From: JAGBWK01 sp964544595
GTDB taxonomy: Bacteria > Bacteroidota > Bacteroidia > Bacteroidales > Muribaculaceae
DNA length: 20,478 nucleotides
Direction of reading: 5' to 3'
NCBI GenBank assembly: GCA_964544595.1
Contig: CAZJBM010000036.1
Location: forward strand, 1 to 20,478
Positions 5,550 through 13,503 of the stretch are shown here, one piece after another. Each line of letters starts with the position of its first letter. Positions within the stretch are counted from its first letter, which is position 1. The notes beneath the pieces are model-generated. The model was not told the DNA's origin. It was given only the letters and a program-made list of their open reading frames with translations, and made no database searches. The position numbers and the translations under genes are program-made.

Positions 5550-7568
5550 TTAGGGGAATTTGGGGGTGAGGGAGAGGAAGAGCTCGAAGTTGAGGCCGGG
5601 CATGGGGCGACCCATGATGGACTGGTAGGTGGAGTTGAAGAGGTTGTTGACCGATAGTTTCACCGAGAGGTCGGCGGGGCGGAAGGATAGCTTGCGCTCA
5701 AGGTCGACGTTGCTCATCACGTAGTCGGGGAGCGAGCCAGATATCGCGTCTTCGTTTGACGACATTGTGTAACGCTTTGAGTAATAGCAAAGTTTGTAGG
5801 ACACAGCCCATCGCCGCCACGACAGCATCGCGGTCAGCGATGAGGTGTATTCAGGCACGTAGGGGAGCTGCTTGCCAACCGACGCGTCGTATTGGTTGAG
5901 GGGAGGGGAGACGTTGACCGAGCGAGTCCACGAAAACGCGCCCCGGAGGTTAAGCGCGGCGTCGCGGAAAGGCTGAAGCCCGACTCCGGCCTTAAGCTCA
6001 ACGCCGTAGCTGTGAACGGCTTTGACGTTGCGGGGCGAGAAAAATCCCTTTATGGTAGGGAGCCAGAGAATCCAGTCGTCGATGCGCGAGTCAAACCATG
6101 TGGCACCGCCGTTCCATGTCACCTTGCCGCTTGTGGCTGAAGCCTCAAGCCCCAAGTCGCCGCTCCACCCGTTTTCGCTCTTCAGGGCGGGGTTTCCGCC
6201 GGGCTGGAAGTAGAGGTCGTTGAGCGAAGGCGCGTGAAAATTCCTTGCCGCGGAGCCTTTAAGAGTGAGATTAACAGGGGTGAAAATGACGAAATCGGCA
6301 AAAACGGCTCCTATAGGGGCGTTGATTTCGCTCCCGATAACATCCTCGCGCAGCGTAGCCGAAAGACCGAGGCGCGAGGAGGGTTGCCAGCGTAGTGAGG
6401 CCGAAAGGTCGGTGTCGGTGCGGCTTTGGCTGAAGCCGACGGAGGAGTTGAGCGACGCCAGGTCGCGGGTGCTGACGCGGTTGTGCTCAGAGTTGAGCGT
6501 AGCGTCGAAAAAGAGGTTGGCGGCGCAGTTCCACTTGAATTTCGCGCCGCCGATAAGCGAGTTGACGTAGGTGCGCGACCGCGTGATTAAGTCGAAATCC
6601 CCGTCTTCGAGCCGCGGGCCGTAGTCGTAGGCCGTGCGGCTATAGATGTATCCCGCGTTGAGGTCGAGTCGCCATCGTCGGCCGGAGTGAGTCCATCGCG
6701 CGGCTACGCGGGCCGCGTCCTCGCTCTGGTTGTTGCGGTAGTCGCGGGTGCCGTAATTGGCCATGAGGGGGGCGATATTGCGGTCGGAGAGTGTGATCCA
6801 CGCGTTAAGCCCAAGGCGATCGGCAGGGGCGGGGCGGTAGTAAAGCTGCTGAAGGAGGTGGAAGTCGCCGTACTTGCCGTTGAGGTTTCTGTCGCGCGGA
6901 TGTCGCCGAGAGGCGATGGAACCGTCGGGGTTGTAGGTGTAGACGTAGCGGTCGGTGTTGGTGAAGCGGAAATCGTTTTTGGAGAATGAGTAGACGGCCC
7001 GCGTCTGCGATTTCCATTTCTCCCCCCCATAGCCTATGCGCAGAAACTGGTCGAGCGTGGTGAACGACCCCACTCCCTGCACGTATTGCATCGATAGCCC
7101 GTCGGCGATGTCGGCTTCAGAGGTTGATAGATTGACCATTCCCCCTAATCCGCCGGATGTCTCGGCCATCGACGAGGCGCCGTGGAGCAGCGCCGCGCGA
7201 TCGACGAAATATGCGGGAATCAGGGAGAAGTCGGTCATGCCGAGCGCCGGGGAGTTGATAGGCAATCCGTTCCAGCTCACGGAAGTATGGGAGGGTGCGG
7301 TGCCGCGAAACGACACTGTCGACAGCGTGGCCCTGCCCGATGATTTCACGAATACCGGGGTGTTGAAGCTTAGCACGTCGGCCATCGAGAGGGCGATATT
7401 CTGGCGCAGAGCCGAGGAGTCGACCGCGGTCTTGGTCACGCCAATTTCGGCCACCGGGCGCCGCGACACTACCGTCACTTCGTCGAGCCGCTTGCTCTGA
7501 GCCCGCGCCGCCGTCTGGCCGAGCGCGATGATAAGCAATACCGATATGTTAAGAAATTTTCGGGCCAT
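5550..7568 (-). CDS. btuB: TonB-dependent cobalamin receptor BtuB
   Basis: This is a 672-residue outer-membrane beta-barrel receptor. A signal peptide (1-24, ending TAARAQ) is followed by a TonB-box-like DEVTVV at 29-34. Next comes a plug domain (about 40-150) with VSFRGTAPSHTSVSWNG and a glycine-rich GGLGGMVNL, and then a barrel of about 500 residues with alternating aromatic strands. BtuB imports vitamin B12 across the outer membrane using energy from TonB-ExbBD. The cobalamin assignment rests on context: it lies 21 bases after btuG and both are under a cobalamin riboswitch. It is somewhat longer than the E. coli protein (about 614). It ends in FP rather than a bare aromatic residue. No inner-membrane B12 ABC transporter genes (btuCDF) follow. 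Confidence 0.9.
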   Translation of the reverse strand: MARKFLNISVLLIIALGQTAARAQSKRLDEVTVVSRRPVAEIGVTKTAVDSSALRQNIALSMADVLSFNTPVFVKSSGRATLSTVSFRGTAPSHTSVSWNGLPINSPALGMTDFSLIPAYFVDRAALLHGASSMAETSGGLGGMVNLSTSEADIADGLSMQYVQGVGSFTTLDQFLRIGYGGEKWKSQTRAVYSFSKNDFRFTNTDRYVYTYNPDGSIASRRHPRDRNLNGKYGDFHLLQQLYYRPAPADRLGLNAWITLSDRNIAPLMANYGTRDYRNNQSEDAARVAARWTHSGRRWRLDLNAGYIYSRTAYDYGPRLEDGDFDLITRSRTYVNSLIGGAKFKWNCAANLFFDATLNSEHNRVSTRDLASLNSSVGFSQSRTDTDLSASLRWQPSSRLGLSATLREDVIGSEINAPIGAVFADFVIFTPVNLTLKGSAARNFHAPSLNDLYFQPGGNPALKSENGWSGDLGLEASATSGKVTWNGGATWFDSRIDDWILWLPTIKGFFSPRNVKAVHSYGVELKAGVGLQPFRDAALNLRGAFSWTRSVNVSPPLNQYDASVGKQLPYVPEYTSSLTAMLSWRRWAVSYKLCYYSKRYTMSSNEDAISGSLPDYVMSNVDLERKLSFRPADLSVKLSVNNLFNSTYQSIMGRPMPGLNFELFLSLTPKFP

Positions 7569-7589
7569 AAAGTTAGCTAAAGCCGCGCC

Positions 7590-8663
7590 TTAGAGCTTCC
7601 AGGCGAAGCCTGCGGGAATGATGCCGGCCTTGAAGTCGCCGAGTTTATTCCCCGCTATGTCGTAGCGGTAGATTACGCCATTCTGGGTATAGTCGATCGC
7701 GTCGGCCACGTAGATGTCGCCGTTGGCGGGGCAGATAGTGAGGGCGTAGATGCCGTATGACGATATGGCGATATGGTCGGTCACCGCTTTAGAGGCGAGA
7801 TCCATTTTGGTCACGCCTTTGCCAGCCGTCAGCCAGTAGAGCGCGCCGTCGTGGTAGCAAAGCTTGCTCGCGCTGCTCATCGGGAGGGCGATTTTCTGCT
7901 TTATGGTGAACGAGGCGAGGTCGATCTCAACGAGCGACGGAGCTTCGTAGCCCACCGGGTTCTGCTCCCAGCCGCCGCCGTCGCAGAGCACCCAAAGCGA
8001 GTTTGAGGTCTCGCAATATGCGATCGACTCGGGCTGAATACCTACCTCCAGCTCGCTTACGACCTTATCGTCGGCGATGTCGATTTTGGCGACGGTCTTG
8101 CCGTAGCTCCAGGCGTTAGTGTAGGCGTAGTTGCCGGCCACGAGGATGTTCTCGTTGCCACCCGCGGCTGCGGTCACCTCAATTTCTTTCACATATTTAT
8201 ATCCGCTCATCTCCTTCTCGTAGACGCCGATTTTGCGGCTGCTCATCTGAGAGAGATAATACTTGTCGTCGGTAATTTTAGCGAAGAAGCGGGGAGAGGA
8301 AACGTGGTCGGTGATTTCCGATTGGATTTCATAATCGTTTGAGTCTATGGCATATACTTTGTTGGAGAGGTTGACTACCACGAAGGTGCGGTCGCCGTCG
8401 ACGGTCACCGACTGCGCCACTTCGCCCAGGGGGATTCCGTTGGCGGCGGAGAACACGTTGTTACGTATAGTGCCGGTGGTCAGGTCGTAGAACGACAGCG
8501 ACGCGTTGGGGGTGCCGTAATTGCCGTTGTTGACGATGAAAAGGCCGGGATTCTCGGCGGGGCATATCACAGGCTTGGGATCGTCGTTGTCGTCGGAGCA
8601 AGAAGTGAACGCAACCGCCGCGAGAGCGGTTACGGCGTAGGCAAGATACTTTCTGAAATTCAT
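7590..8663 (-). CDS. btuG: BtuG-like surface cobalamin-binding beta-propeller lipoprotein
   Basis: This 357-residue lipoprotein has a signal peptide ending in the lipobox FTSC (C22). The SDDNDD that follows is the acidic export signal that sends Bacteroidetes lipoproteins to the cell surface. The remainder is a seven-bladed beta-propeller of the YncE/DUF5074 type, with repeated blade motifs such as GNYAYTNAWSYGKTVAKID and GDIYVADAIDY. In Bacteroides, BtuG sits over BtuB and captures cobalamin with extremely high affinity. The order riboswitch-btuG-btuB strongly supports the same function here. General YncE-like annotation would be the fallback. Start at ATG 8663, about 45 bases after the riboswitch terminator. 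Confidence 0.88.
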   Translation of the reverse strand: MNFRKYLAYAVTALAAVAFTSCSDDNDDPKPVICPAENPGLFIVNNGNYGTPNASLSFYDLTTGTIRNNVFSAANGIPLGEVAQSVTVDGDRTFVVVNLSNKVYAIDSNDYEIQSEITDHVSSPRFFAKITDDKYYLSQMSSRKIGVYEKEMSGYKYVKEIEVTAAAGGNENILVAGNYAYTNAWSYGKTVAKIDIADDKVVSELEVGIQPESIAYCETSNSLWVLCDGGGWEQNPVGYEAPSLVEIDLASFTIKQKIALPMSSASKLCYHDGALYWLTAGKGVTKMDLASKAVTDHIAISSYGIYALTICPANGDIYVADAIDYTQNGVIYRYDIAGNKLGDFKAGIIPAGFAWKL

Positions 8664-8707
8664 GATTTATAAATAGTTAAAAATTAGAGCACGTTGATAT
8701 GGTTACG

Positions 8708-8752
8708 AAAAAATCCCGACGAAGGCCATGATATGGAGGACCTTGATCGGGA
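8708..8752 (-). terminator. riboswitch-controlled intrinsic terminator upstream of btuG
   Basis: On the minus strand TCCCGA (8752-8747) pairs with TCGGGA (8719-8714), with inner AAGG/CCTT and CC/GG pairs, and is followed directly by six Ts (8713-8708). It lies between the aptamer and btuG, so ligand binding can decide between readthrough and termination. Confidence 0.75.
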
Positions 8753-8789
8753 GCGCCGCGAGCGGAAAGCCTGTTGAAGCAGGGCCGTA

Positions 8790-8990
8790 ACCGCTTGACT
8801 GATTGGCTGAAGCCCAAGTCCTCGTAGGCTTGCCGCGTATGAATCGTTGCAACGGGTTTTCTGACTTGTCGCTCCGCTTCGGCGTCTTCTCAGCCTGATA
8901 ATCAGGCCAATGACATGGTGCCGGGCGGTGTCGGCGCGACTTACAGCAGCGGGTCTGTTGTGGATTTTCACCACATTCCCCTGATGCAGC
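8790..8990 (-). promoter_or_regulatory. cobalamin riboswitch (AdoCbl-type)
   Basis: On the minus strand the diagnostic core is present: GGGAATGTGGTGAAAATCC (8980-8962), then CAACAGACCCGCTGCTGTAA (8960-8941). These match the GGGAA..GGTGaAAaTCC..CAG.CCCGC..CTGTaA signature. The 3' B12 box follows as AAGTCAGAAAACCCGTTGC (about 8867-8849). The aptamer then leads to the terminator at 8708-8752. Known cobalamin riboswitches switch off uptake genes when cobalamin is plentiful; the hairpin with T run suggests transcriptional control. The 3' edge of the aptamer is approximate. An open frame crossing this region is not a gene. Confidence 0.92.
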
Positions 8991-8994
8991 GACG

Positions 8995-9026
8995 CGAATT
9001 TACTTCATTATGTCAATATTTGCAAA
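8995..9026 (-). promoter_or_regulatory. promoter of the btuG-btuB operon
   Basis: On the minus strand: TTTG at 9026-9023 (or TTGC at 9025-9022), a 19-20-base spacer, then TAAATTCG at 9002-8995. This places the transcript start near 8988, right where the riboswitch begins. Confidence 0.65.
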
Positions 9027-9083
9027 CGGTAGTGCATATTTTCATCAAACATTTCGTATATTCGCGCCATCATTTTATCAATC

Positions 9084-9467
9084 ATGACTATGGATAAGGA
9101 CGCGATAATGGAATTGACCAAGGACCCCGACGGACTCCTTACCTACGAATACATCGCCAACAACATCGGTGACATTGCCGACGACTTAGACTTCCTGATC
9201 GAGAACATGGCCCGTGTCGACGCTACCGGGCAGTTTGTGGTGAGCGCCGCGCGCTATCTCAACGCTATCGACCGCGAAGGCTTCTCTGCGGCTATCAGCC
9301 GCCTCGTGGCTTTCGCCATAAGCAAAGACCGCGAGCGCCGCTATCTCCCGGAGCTTATGGAGAGCCTCTACGGCGCCGACTATAAGGCCCGCGCCGAGGA
9401 GCTGAGCGCCTCCGACGACAATTTCCGACGCATATTCAAGCGGCTTTTCCCCGCAGCCGGCATTTAA
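9084..9467 (+). CDS. Conserved-looking hypothetical protein, helical
   Basis: This acidic 127-residue protein is predicted mostly helical. It has no signal peptide and no transmembrane segment. I do not recognise the family. Segments such as YIANNIGDIADDLDFLIENM and FVVSAARYLNAIDREGFSAA suggest a small helical bundle. It starts at ATG 9084 or, two codons on, ATG 9090. A possible -7 box TATATTCG at 9057-9064 lies upstream, without a good -33. It leads a co-directional run: the cyclophilin lipoprotein begins 34 bases later, followed by the M16 peptidase and ybaK. G+C-rich codon use matches its neighbours, which supports it as a real, resident gene. Confidence 0.75.
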   Translation: MTMDKDAIMELTKDPDGLLTYEYIANNIGDIADDLDFLIENMARVDATGQFVVSAARYLNAIDREGFSAAISRLVAFAISKDRERRYLPELMESLYGADYKARAEELSASDDNFRRIFKRLFPAAGI

Positions 9468-9501
9468 GCCATATATTTTTAACAACCTCTTATTGAGAGA
9501 G

Positions 9502-10386
9502 ATGAAAAAGCAAATGATTCTCTTCACGATCTTCAGCGCATTGATGCTGTTGTCGTGCAAATCCACCGACGCTAAAGCCCAAGACTCAGGTATGAAATCA
9601 AATGTGACACAGGTGCCCGCAGGCGGCGTAGCCAACGACAAGCCCGCGACAGTTAAAATCCACACCACGGCCGGCGACGTCACCGTGATGCTCTACGGCG
9701 ACACTCCCCGCCACCGCGACAACTTCGTGAAACTTGCTAAATCAGGCTATTACGACGGGGTGTTGTTCCACCGCGTGATCAGCGACTTTATGGTGCAGAC
9801 CGGCGACCCCAATTCAAAAAACGCCCCCCAGGGGCAGATGCTCGGCGGTGGCGACCCCGGCTATACTATCGAGGCCGAATTTGTCTATCCCAAGCATTTC
9901 CATAAGAAAGGAGCGCTCGCCGCGGCGCGCACAGGCGACCAGGTCAACCCCGAGCGCCGCTCGTCAGGTTCGCAATTCTATATCGTGACCGGGCAGGTCT
10001 ACGACCCCTCGCAGCTCGCCCGCATCGAGCAGCAGCTTCAGATAGCCCAGAAGCAGTCGATATTCAACAACCTCGCCGCCGAGCGCATGGACTACATACG
10101 CCAGCTCCAGATGGCGGGCGACACCCTCGCTCTCCAGCAGCTTGAGCGCGAGCTCGCGGCCAAGACCGAGGAGATGGCCGCGGCCAATCCCGCGACGCTC
10201 ACCCAGGCCCAGCGCGACGCCTACACCACCGTCGGCGGCACTCCCAGCCTCGACGGCACCTACACCGTATTTGGCGAGGTGATCGACGGCATGGACGTGA
10301 TCGACGCGATCCAGTCGGTTGAGACCGACCGCAACGACCGCCCCATCGAGGATATTAAGATCATCAACATGGAAGTGTTAGAATGA
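9502..10386 (+). CDS. Cyclophilin-type peptidyl-prolyl isomerase lipoprotein
   Basis: This 294-residue lipoprotein begins with a signal peptide and the lipobox LLSC (C19 from the ATG at 9502); a TTG three codons earlier is a poorer start. Cyclophilin landmarks follow: VKIHTTAGDVTVMLYGDTP, YYDGVLFHRVISDFMVQTGD, SGSQFYIVTG, and near the end GTYTVFGEVIDGMDVIDAI. The family isomerises X-Pro bonds and helps envelope proteins fold; the location is periplasmic or outer-membrane. A segment of about 75 residues (about 165-240), rich in Q, E, A and L and likely coiled-coil, is inserted between the SGSQF strand and the TVFGEV strand. The stop overlaps the next gene by ATGA, implying coupled translation. 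Confidence 0.92.
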   Translation: MKKQMILFTIFSALMLLSCKSTDAKAQDSGMKSNVTQVPAGGVANDKPATVKIHTTAGDVTVMLYGDTPRHRDNFVKLAKSGYYDGVLFHRVISDFMVQTGDPNSKNAPQGQMLGGGDPGYTIEAEFVYPKHFHKKGALAAARTGDQVNPERRSSGSQFYIVTGQVYDPSQLARIEQQLQIAQKQSIFNNLAAERMDYIRQLQMAGDTLALQQLERELAAKTEEMAAANPATLTQAQRDAYTTVGGTPSLDGTYTVFGEVIDGMDVIDAIQSVETDRNDRPIEDIKIINMEVLE

Positions 10387-11618
10387 TTGAGGTAAACCGA
10401 TTCACGTTGCCCAACGGCCTCCGGGTCGTGCATAATTACGACGGCGCCACCGCGATGGTTGCCGTCGACGTGCTTTATGGCGTAGGGGCCCGCAACGAGT
10501 CGCCCGAGCTTACGGGGCTCGCTCATCTGTTTGAGCATCTGATGTTTGGCGGCTCGGTAAATATCCCCGACTTCGACGCGGCTATCGAGCGCGCCGGAGG
10601 CAAGAACAACGCGTGGACCTCCAACGACTTCACGAACTTCTACGACGTGGTGCCCGCCCAGAACGCCGAGACCGCCTTCTGGCTCGAAAGCGACCGCATG
10701 ATGGGGCTCGCCTTCAGCGACAAGGCTCTCGAAGTGCAGCGCAGCGTGGTGACCGAGGAGTTTAAGCAGCAATGCCTTAACCGCCCCTACGGCGACGAGA
10801 GCCACTATCTTCGCCGCCTTGTCTATACCGCCCACCCCTATCAGTGGCCCGTGATAGGCAAAACGCCCGATCATATCGCAAAAGTGACGCAAGCCGATGC
10901 CCGCGACTTCTTCTACCGCCACTACGGCCCCGACAACGCGATTCTCTCCGTGTCGGGCAACATCACCCTCGACCGAGTCAGGGAGTTGGCCGAGAAATGG
11001 TTTGGCCCGATTCCAGCCATAGGCTTCACCCGCCCGGCGCTTCCGGCCGAGCCTGAGCAGACCTCGCCCCGCATGGCTGAGGCCACCGGGCGCGTCCCCT
11101 CGACAGACATAGTGATGGCCTATCGCATGGATGGCTATGGCACAGAGCAATATTTCGCAGCCGACCTGATTACCGACCTTCTCTCCAACGGACAGTCGTC
11201 GCGCTTCTACCGCAATCTGCTTATCGCGACCGGCCTTTTCAGCTCGGTCGACGCCTCGATTGTCGGAAGCGAAGACCCCGGTATGCTCCTCATCATGGGC
11301 CGCTTGGCCAGCGAGGGCCCCGAGGCCGAGAAAGCCGCCGCGGCAGCTATTGATAGCGAAGTCAAGAAGATTATCGACGGCGACATGACCGATTTTGAGC
11401 TGACGCGCGCGGTCAACCGCATGGAGTCGGCTCAGATGTTCGACAACCTCAGCTACCTCTCGAAAGCGCAAAATCTCGCCCTGGCCGAATACCACGGCGA
11501 GACCCTCGACGGCAACATTGCCCGATACCGCGCTCTCGACCGCGAGGCGGTGGCCGCTCACGCGGCTGAAATCTTCAACCCCGCCCGCCTCTCTACCCTC
11601 ATCTACCGCCCCGCCTAA
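10383..11618 (+). CDS. M16 family zinc metallopeptidase (pitrilysin-like)
   Basis: This 411-residue protein is a single M16 half with the inverted zinc motif HLFEH (H48, E51, H52). The third ligand is expected among the glutamates of VVTEEF at about 125-126. The N-terminal domain reads GLRVVHNYD, GARNESPELTGLAHL and GGKNNAWTSNDFTNFYDVVP, all typical. The C-terminal M16 domain (about 170-400) is present. There is no signal peptide, so it is predicted to be cytoplasmic unless exported otherwise. M16B enzymes often work as pairs of active and inactive subunits; no inactive partner is in the window, so it may act as a homodimer. It overlaps the cyclophilin gene by 4 bases and lies 12 bases before ybaK. 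Confidence 0.92.
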   Translation: MIEVNRFTLPNGLRVVHNYDGATAMVAVDVLYGVGARNESPELTGLAHLFEHLMFGGSVNIPDFDAAIERAGGKNNAWTSNDFTNFYDVVPAQNAETAFWLESDRMMGLAFSDKALEVQRSVVTEEFKQQCLNRPYGDESHYLRRLVYTAHPYQWPVIGKTPDHIAKVTQADARDFFYRHYGPDNAILSVSGNITLDRVRELAEKWFGPIPAIGFTRPALPAEPEQTSPRMAEATGRVPSTDIVMAYRMDGYGTEQYFAADLITDLLSNGQSSRFYRNLLIATGLFSSVDASIVGSEDPGMLLIMGRLASEGPEAEKAAAAAIDSEVKKIIDGDMTDFELTRAVNRMESAQMFDNLSYLSKAQNLALAEYHGETLDGNIARYRALDREAVAAHAAEIFNPARLSTLIYRPA

Positions 11619-11630
11619 TCCGATACCGCT

Positions 11631-12140
11631 ATGGCAAAGCATGATAAAGACAAAATAGAGAAAACCAACGCCGCCCGTCTCCTCGATCGCGCCAAGATTA
11701 AGTATCGGCTCGTGCCATACCAATTCGACCCCGACGATCTGGCCGCGGAGCACGTTGCCGCAGCTCTCGGCGAGGATATCAACCGCGTGTTCAAGACGCT
11801 GGTGCTCCATGGCGACAGGGTCGGCCACTTCGTTTGCGTGGTTCCGGGCAATACCGAGGTCGACCTGAAGAAAGCGGCTAAAGTCGCCGGCGCGAAGAAG
11901 GCCGATCTGATTCCTATGAAAGAGTTGCTGCCGCTTACGGGGTATATACGCGGCGGATGCACCTCGATAGGCATGAAGAAGAAATTCCCCACCTATTTCC
12001 ACTCCACGGCTCTGAATTTCGACACGATTTACGTGTCGGCCGGGGTTCGCGGGCTTCAGCTCGAAATCGCCCCCGCCGATATTATCGCTTACACCGACGC
12101 CACGGTCGCCGATTTAGTCGGCGACTTAGTCGGCGACTGA
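11631..12140 (+). CDS. ybaK: Cys-tRNA(Pro)/Cys-tRNA(Cys) deacylase YbaK/EbsC
   Basis: This 169-residue protein belongs to the YbaK editing family, which hydrolyses Cys mischarged on tRNA-Pro. Landmarks are VFKTLVLHGD with the conserved lysine K55, FVCVVPGNTEVDLKKAAK, and GYIRGGCTSIGMKKKFPTYF. The C-terminus carries a direct repeat (DLVGDLVGD) caused by a tandem 12-bp duplication. Its last 15 bases overlap the end of aroC on the other strand. It is the last gene of the 9084-12140 run. Confidence 0.92.
   Translation: MAKHDKDKIEKTNAARLLDRAKIKYRLVPYQFDPDDLAAEHVAAALGEDINRVFKTLVLHGDRVGHFVCVVPGNTEVDLKKAAKVAGAKKADLIPMKELLPLTGYIRGGCTSIGMKKKFPTYFHSTALNFDTIYVSAGVRGLQLEIAPADIIAYTDATVADLVGDLVGD
12114..12137. 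repeat. tandem 12-bp duplication at the ybaK/aroC convergent end
   Basis: TTAGTCGGCGAC occurs twice in a row (12114-12125, 12126-12137). It adds four residues to YbaK. On the minus strand the second copy supplies the aroC stop (TAA at 12128-12126) and the first copy a second in-frame TAA, so the duplication leaves AroC unchanged. Confidence 0.9.
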
Positions 12141-13208
12141 TAAGTGGCTGTCGGCTAAAAGTATAGAGTCGAGAATCACGGCGGCAGCCATCGCTTCAAC
12201 CACTGGCACGGCGCGGGGCACCACGCATGGGTCGTGGCGTCCGCGGGCCTTGAGCGTCGCGGGGTTGCCCTCGGTGTCGACCGTGGCCACATCGCGCAGC
12301 AGCGTCGCTACGGGCTTGAAGCCTACCCTGAAATATATATCCTCCCCGTTGGAGATACCCCCCTGTATGCCTCCCGAATGGTTGGTCAGCGAGCGTATGC
12401 GGCCACTGTCGCCGCTGAAGTTGTCGATCATTTCGCTTCCGCGGCGTGTGCATCCCTCAAATCCCATGCCGTATTCAAAGGCTTTCGCGGCATTTATCCC
12501 CATCATCGCCGATGCAAGCCGGGCGTGGAGCTTGCCGAACACGGGTTCCCCTAAGCCCGCGGGGCAACCTTTTATCACGCAGCTCACCGCGCCCCCGATA
12601 GTGTCGCCCTCGGCCTTCACGTCGAGGATAAGTCGGCGCATCGCTTCGGCCGCGGCGGCGTCGGGACATCTTACGTCGTTGCTGTCGACCGCCGTAAGGT
12701 CGAGTTCGCCGTATGGCTTTTGTAAGGAAATGTCGCCCACCGCTGAGGTGTAGGCGGTCACGGTGATGCCTCGTTTCGCGATAATCTGAGCCGCGATTGC
12801 CCCGTAGACCACTTGCGAGAGCGTGACGCGCGCCGACGACCTCCCTCCCCCGCGGTGGTCTCGAAGGCCGTATTTCGCTTGATAGGTGTAGTCGGCGTGC
12901 GAGGGTCGGTAGAGGTCGCGCATGTTGTCGTAGTCGGCCGAGTGGTGATTGGCGTTGCGCGTGATGAAGCCTATCGGGGTGCCGGTAGTGCGTCCCTCGA
13001 AAATGCCTGATAGGAATTCCACGTCGTCGCGCTCGTCGCGCGAGGTGGTTATGGCCGATTGGCCGGGGCGACGGCGCGAGAGCTGACGCCGCAGTTCGTC
13101 GAAATCGATAAGCGCGCCCGCCGGGCAACCGTCGATCACGCCCCCGATCGCGGGGCCGTGTGATTCGCCGAACGAGGTCAGTCGATATATTTGGCCGAAT
13201 GTGTTCAC
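12126..13208 (-). CDS. aroC: Chorismate synthase AroC
   Basis: Chorismate synthase converts 5-enolpyruvylshikimate 3-phosphate to chorismate and needs reduced FMN. This 360-residue copy has the signature SFGESHGPAIGG with H17, the RRRPGQ motif, the RDHRGGGRSSAR region and the C-terminal RGRHDPCVVPRAVPVVEAM. The start is the GTG at 13208 (VNTFGQIYRLTSFGESHG), which matches family N-termini. The frame stays open far upstream to 13472, but that part overlaps the membrane-protein gene and is not homologous. It lies 11 bases after the 93-residue membrane protein and is the last gene of the six-gene run. Its stop overlaps the end of ybaK tail to tail by 15 bases, with no room for a separate terminator. 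Confidence 0.95.
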   Translation of the reverse strand: MNTFGQIYRLTSFGESHGPAIGGVIDGCPAGALIDFDELRRQLSRRRPGQSAITTSRDERDDVEFLSGIFEGRTTGTPIGFITRNANHHSADYDNMRDLYRPSHADYTYQAKYGLRDHRGGGRSSARVTLSQVVYGAIAAQIIAKRGITVTAYTSAVGDISLQKPYGELDLTAVDSNDVRCPDAAAAEAMRRLILDVKAEGDTIGGAVSCVIKGCPAGLGEPVFGKLHARLASAMMGINAAKAFEYGMGFEGCTRRGSEMIDNFSGDSGRIRSLTNHSGGIQGGISNGEDIYFRVGFKPVATLLRDVATVDTEGNPATLKARGRHDPCVVPRAVPVVEAMAAAVILDSILLADSHLSVAD

Positions 13209-13219
13209 GATGTTGAGTG

Positions 13220-13501
13220 TTAGGCGTTGGCCGGGGCGAGAACGAGCTGCCACATGGCGGCGTGGGTGAGTAGAATCAGGGCGAGGAGTATCCACGTGAG
13301 GGCTGTGCGCTCGCCGTAGCATTTCCATGCCAGGAATGAGGCCAGCAGCACGTAGAAGGGATACATCCATAGCATCACCCGATGATCGCTTATGGCGGTG
13401 CCGCTCCAGGAGAGCATCGTCGGGAACGCCAGCACGGGCAATGCGCATATAATGATGATAGCGAGCATCCACCAGGGCACTCGCCTGTAGTTCTGAGCCA
13501 T
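13220..13501 (-). CDS. Small membrane protein, three transmembrane segments
   Basis: This 93-residue protein starts at the ATG at 13501 (MAQNYRRVPWWMLAII). Three hydrophobic segments lie at about 12-30, 44-60 and 68-88, joined by short polar loops (SWSGTAISDHRV; KCYGERT), so it is an inner-membrane protein of unknown function. The family is not recognised. It starts 2 bases after the stop of the dehydrogenase-like gene and ends 11 bases before aroC, so it is firmly embedded in the operon. A longer open frame to 13741 only reflects read-through into the upstream gene in another frame. Confidence 0.75.
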   Translation of the reverse strand: MAQNYRRVPWWMLAIIIICALPVLAFPTMLSWSGTAISDHRVMLWMYPFYVLLASFLAWKCYGERTALTWILLALILLTHAAMWQLVLAPANA

Positions 13502-13503
13502 AA

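Noticed and set aside
8684..8974. 96-codon minus-strand frame before btuG
   Set aside because: It lies inside the cobalamin riboswitch and its terminator; the sequence is explained by RNA structure, not coding.
10260..12002. 580-codon open frame on the minus strand
   Set aside because: It lies antisense to the clear M16 and ybaK genes. G+C-rich codons leave the opposite frame free of stops, and its translation has low-complexity H/V/A/G content with no domain.
13209..13472. N-terminal extension of aroC
   Set aside because: The frame is open, but it overlaps the small membrane-protein gene and the added 88 residues precede the conserved AroC N-terminus; GTG 13208 fits the family.
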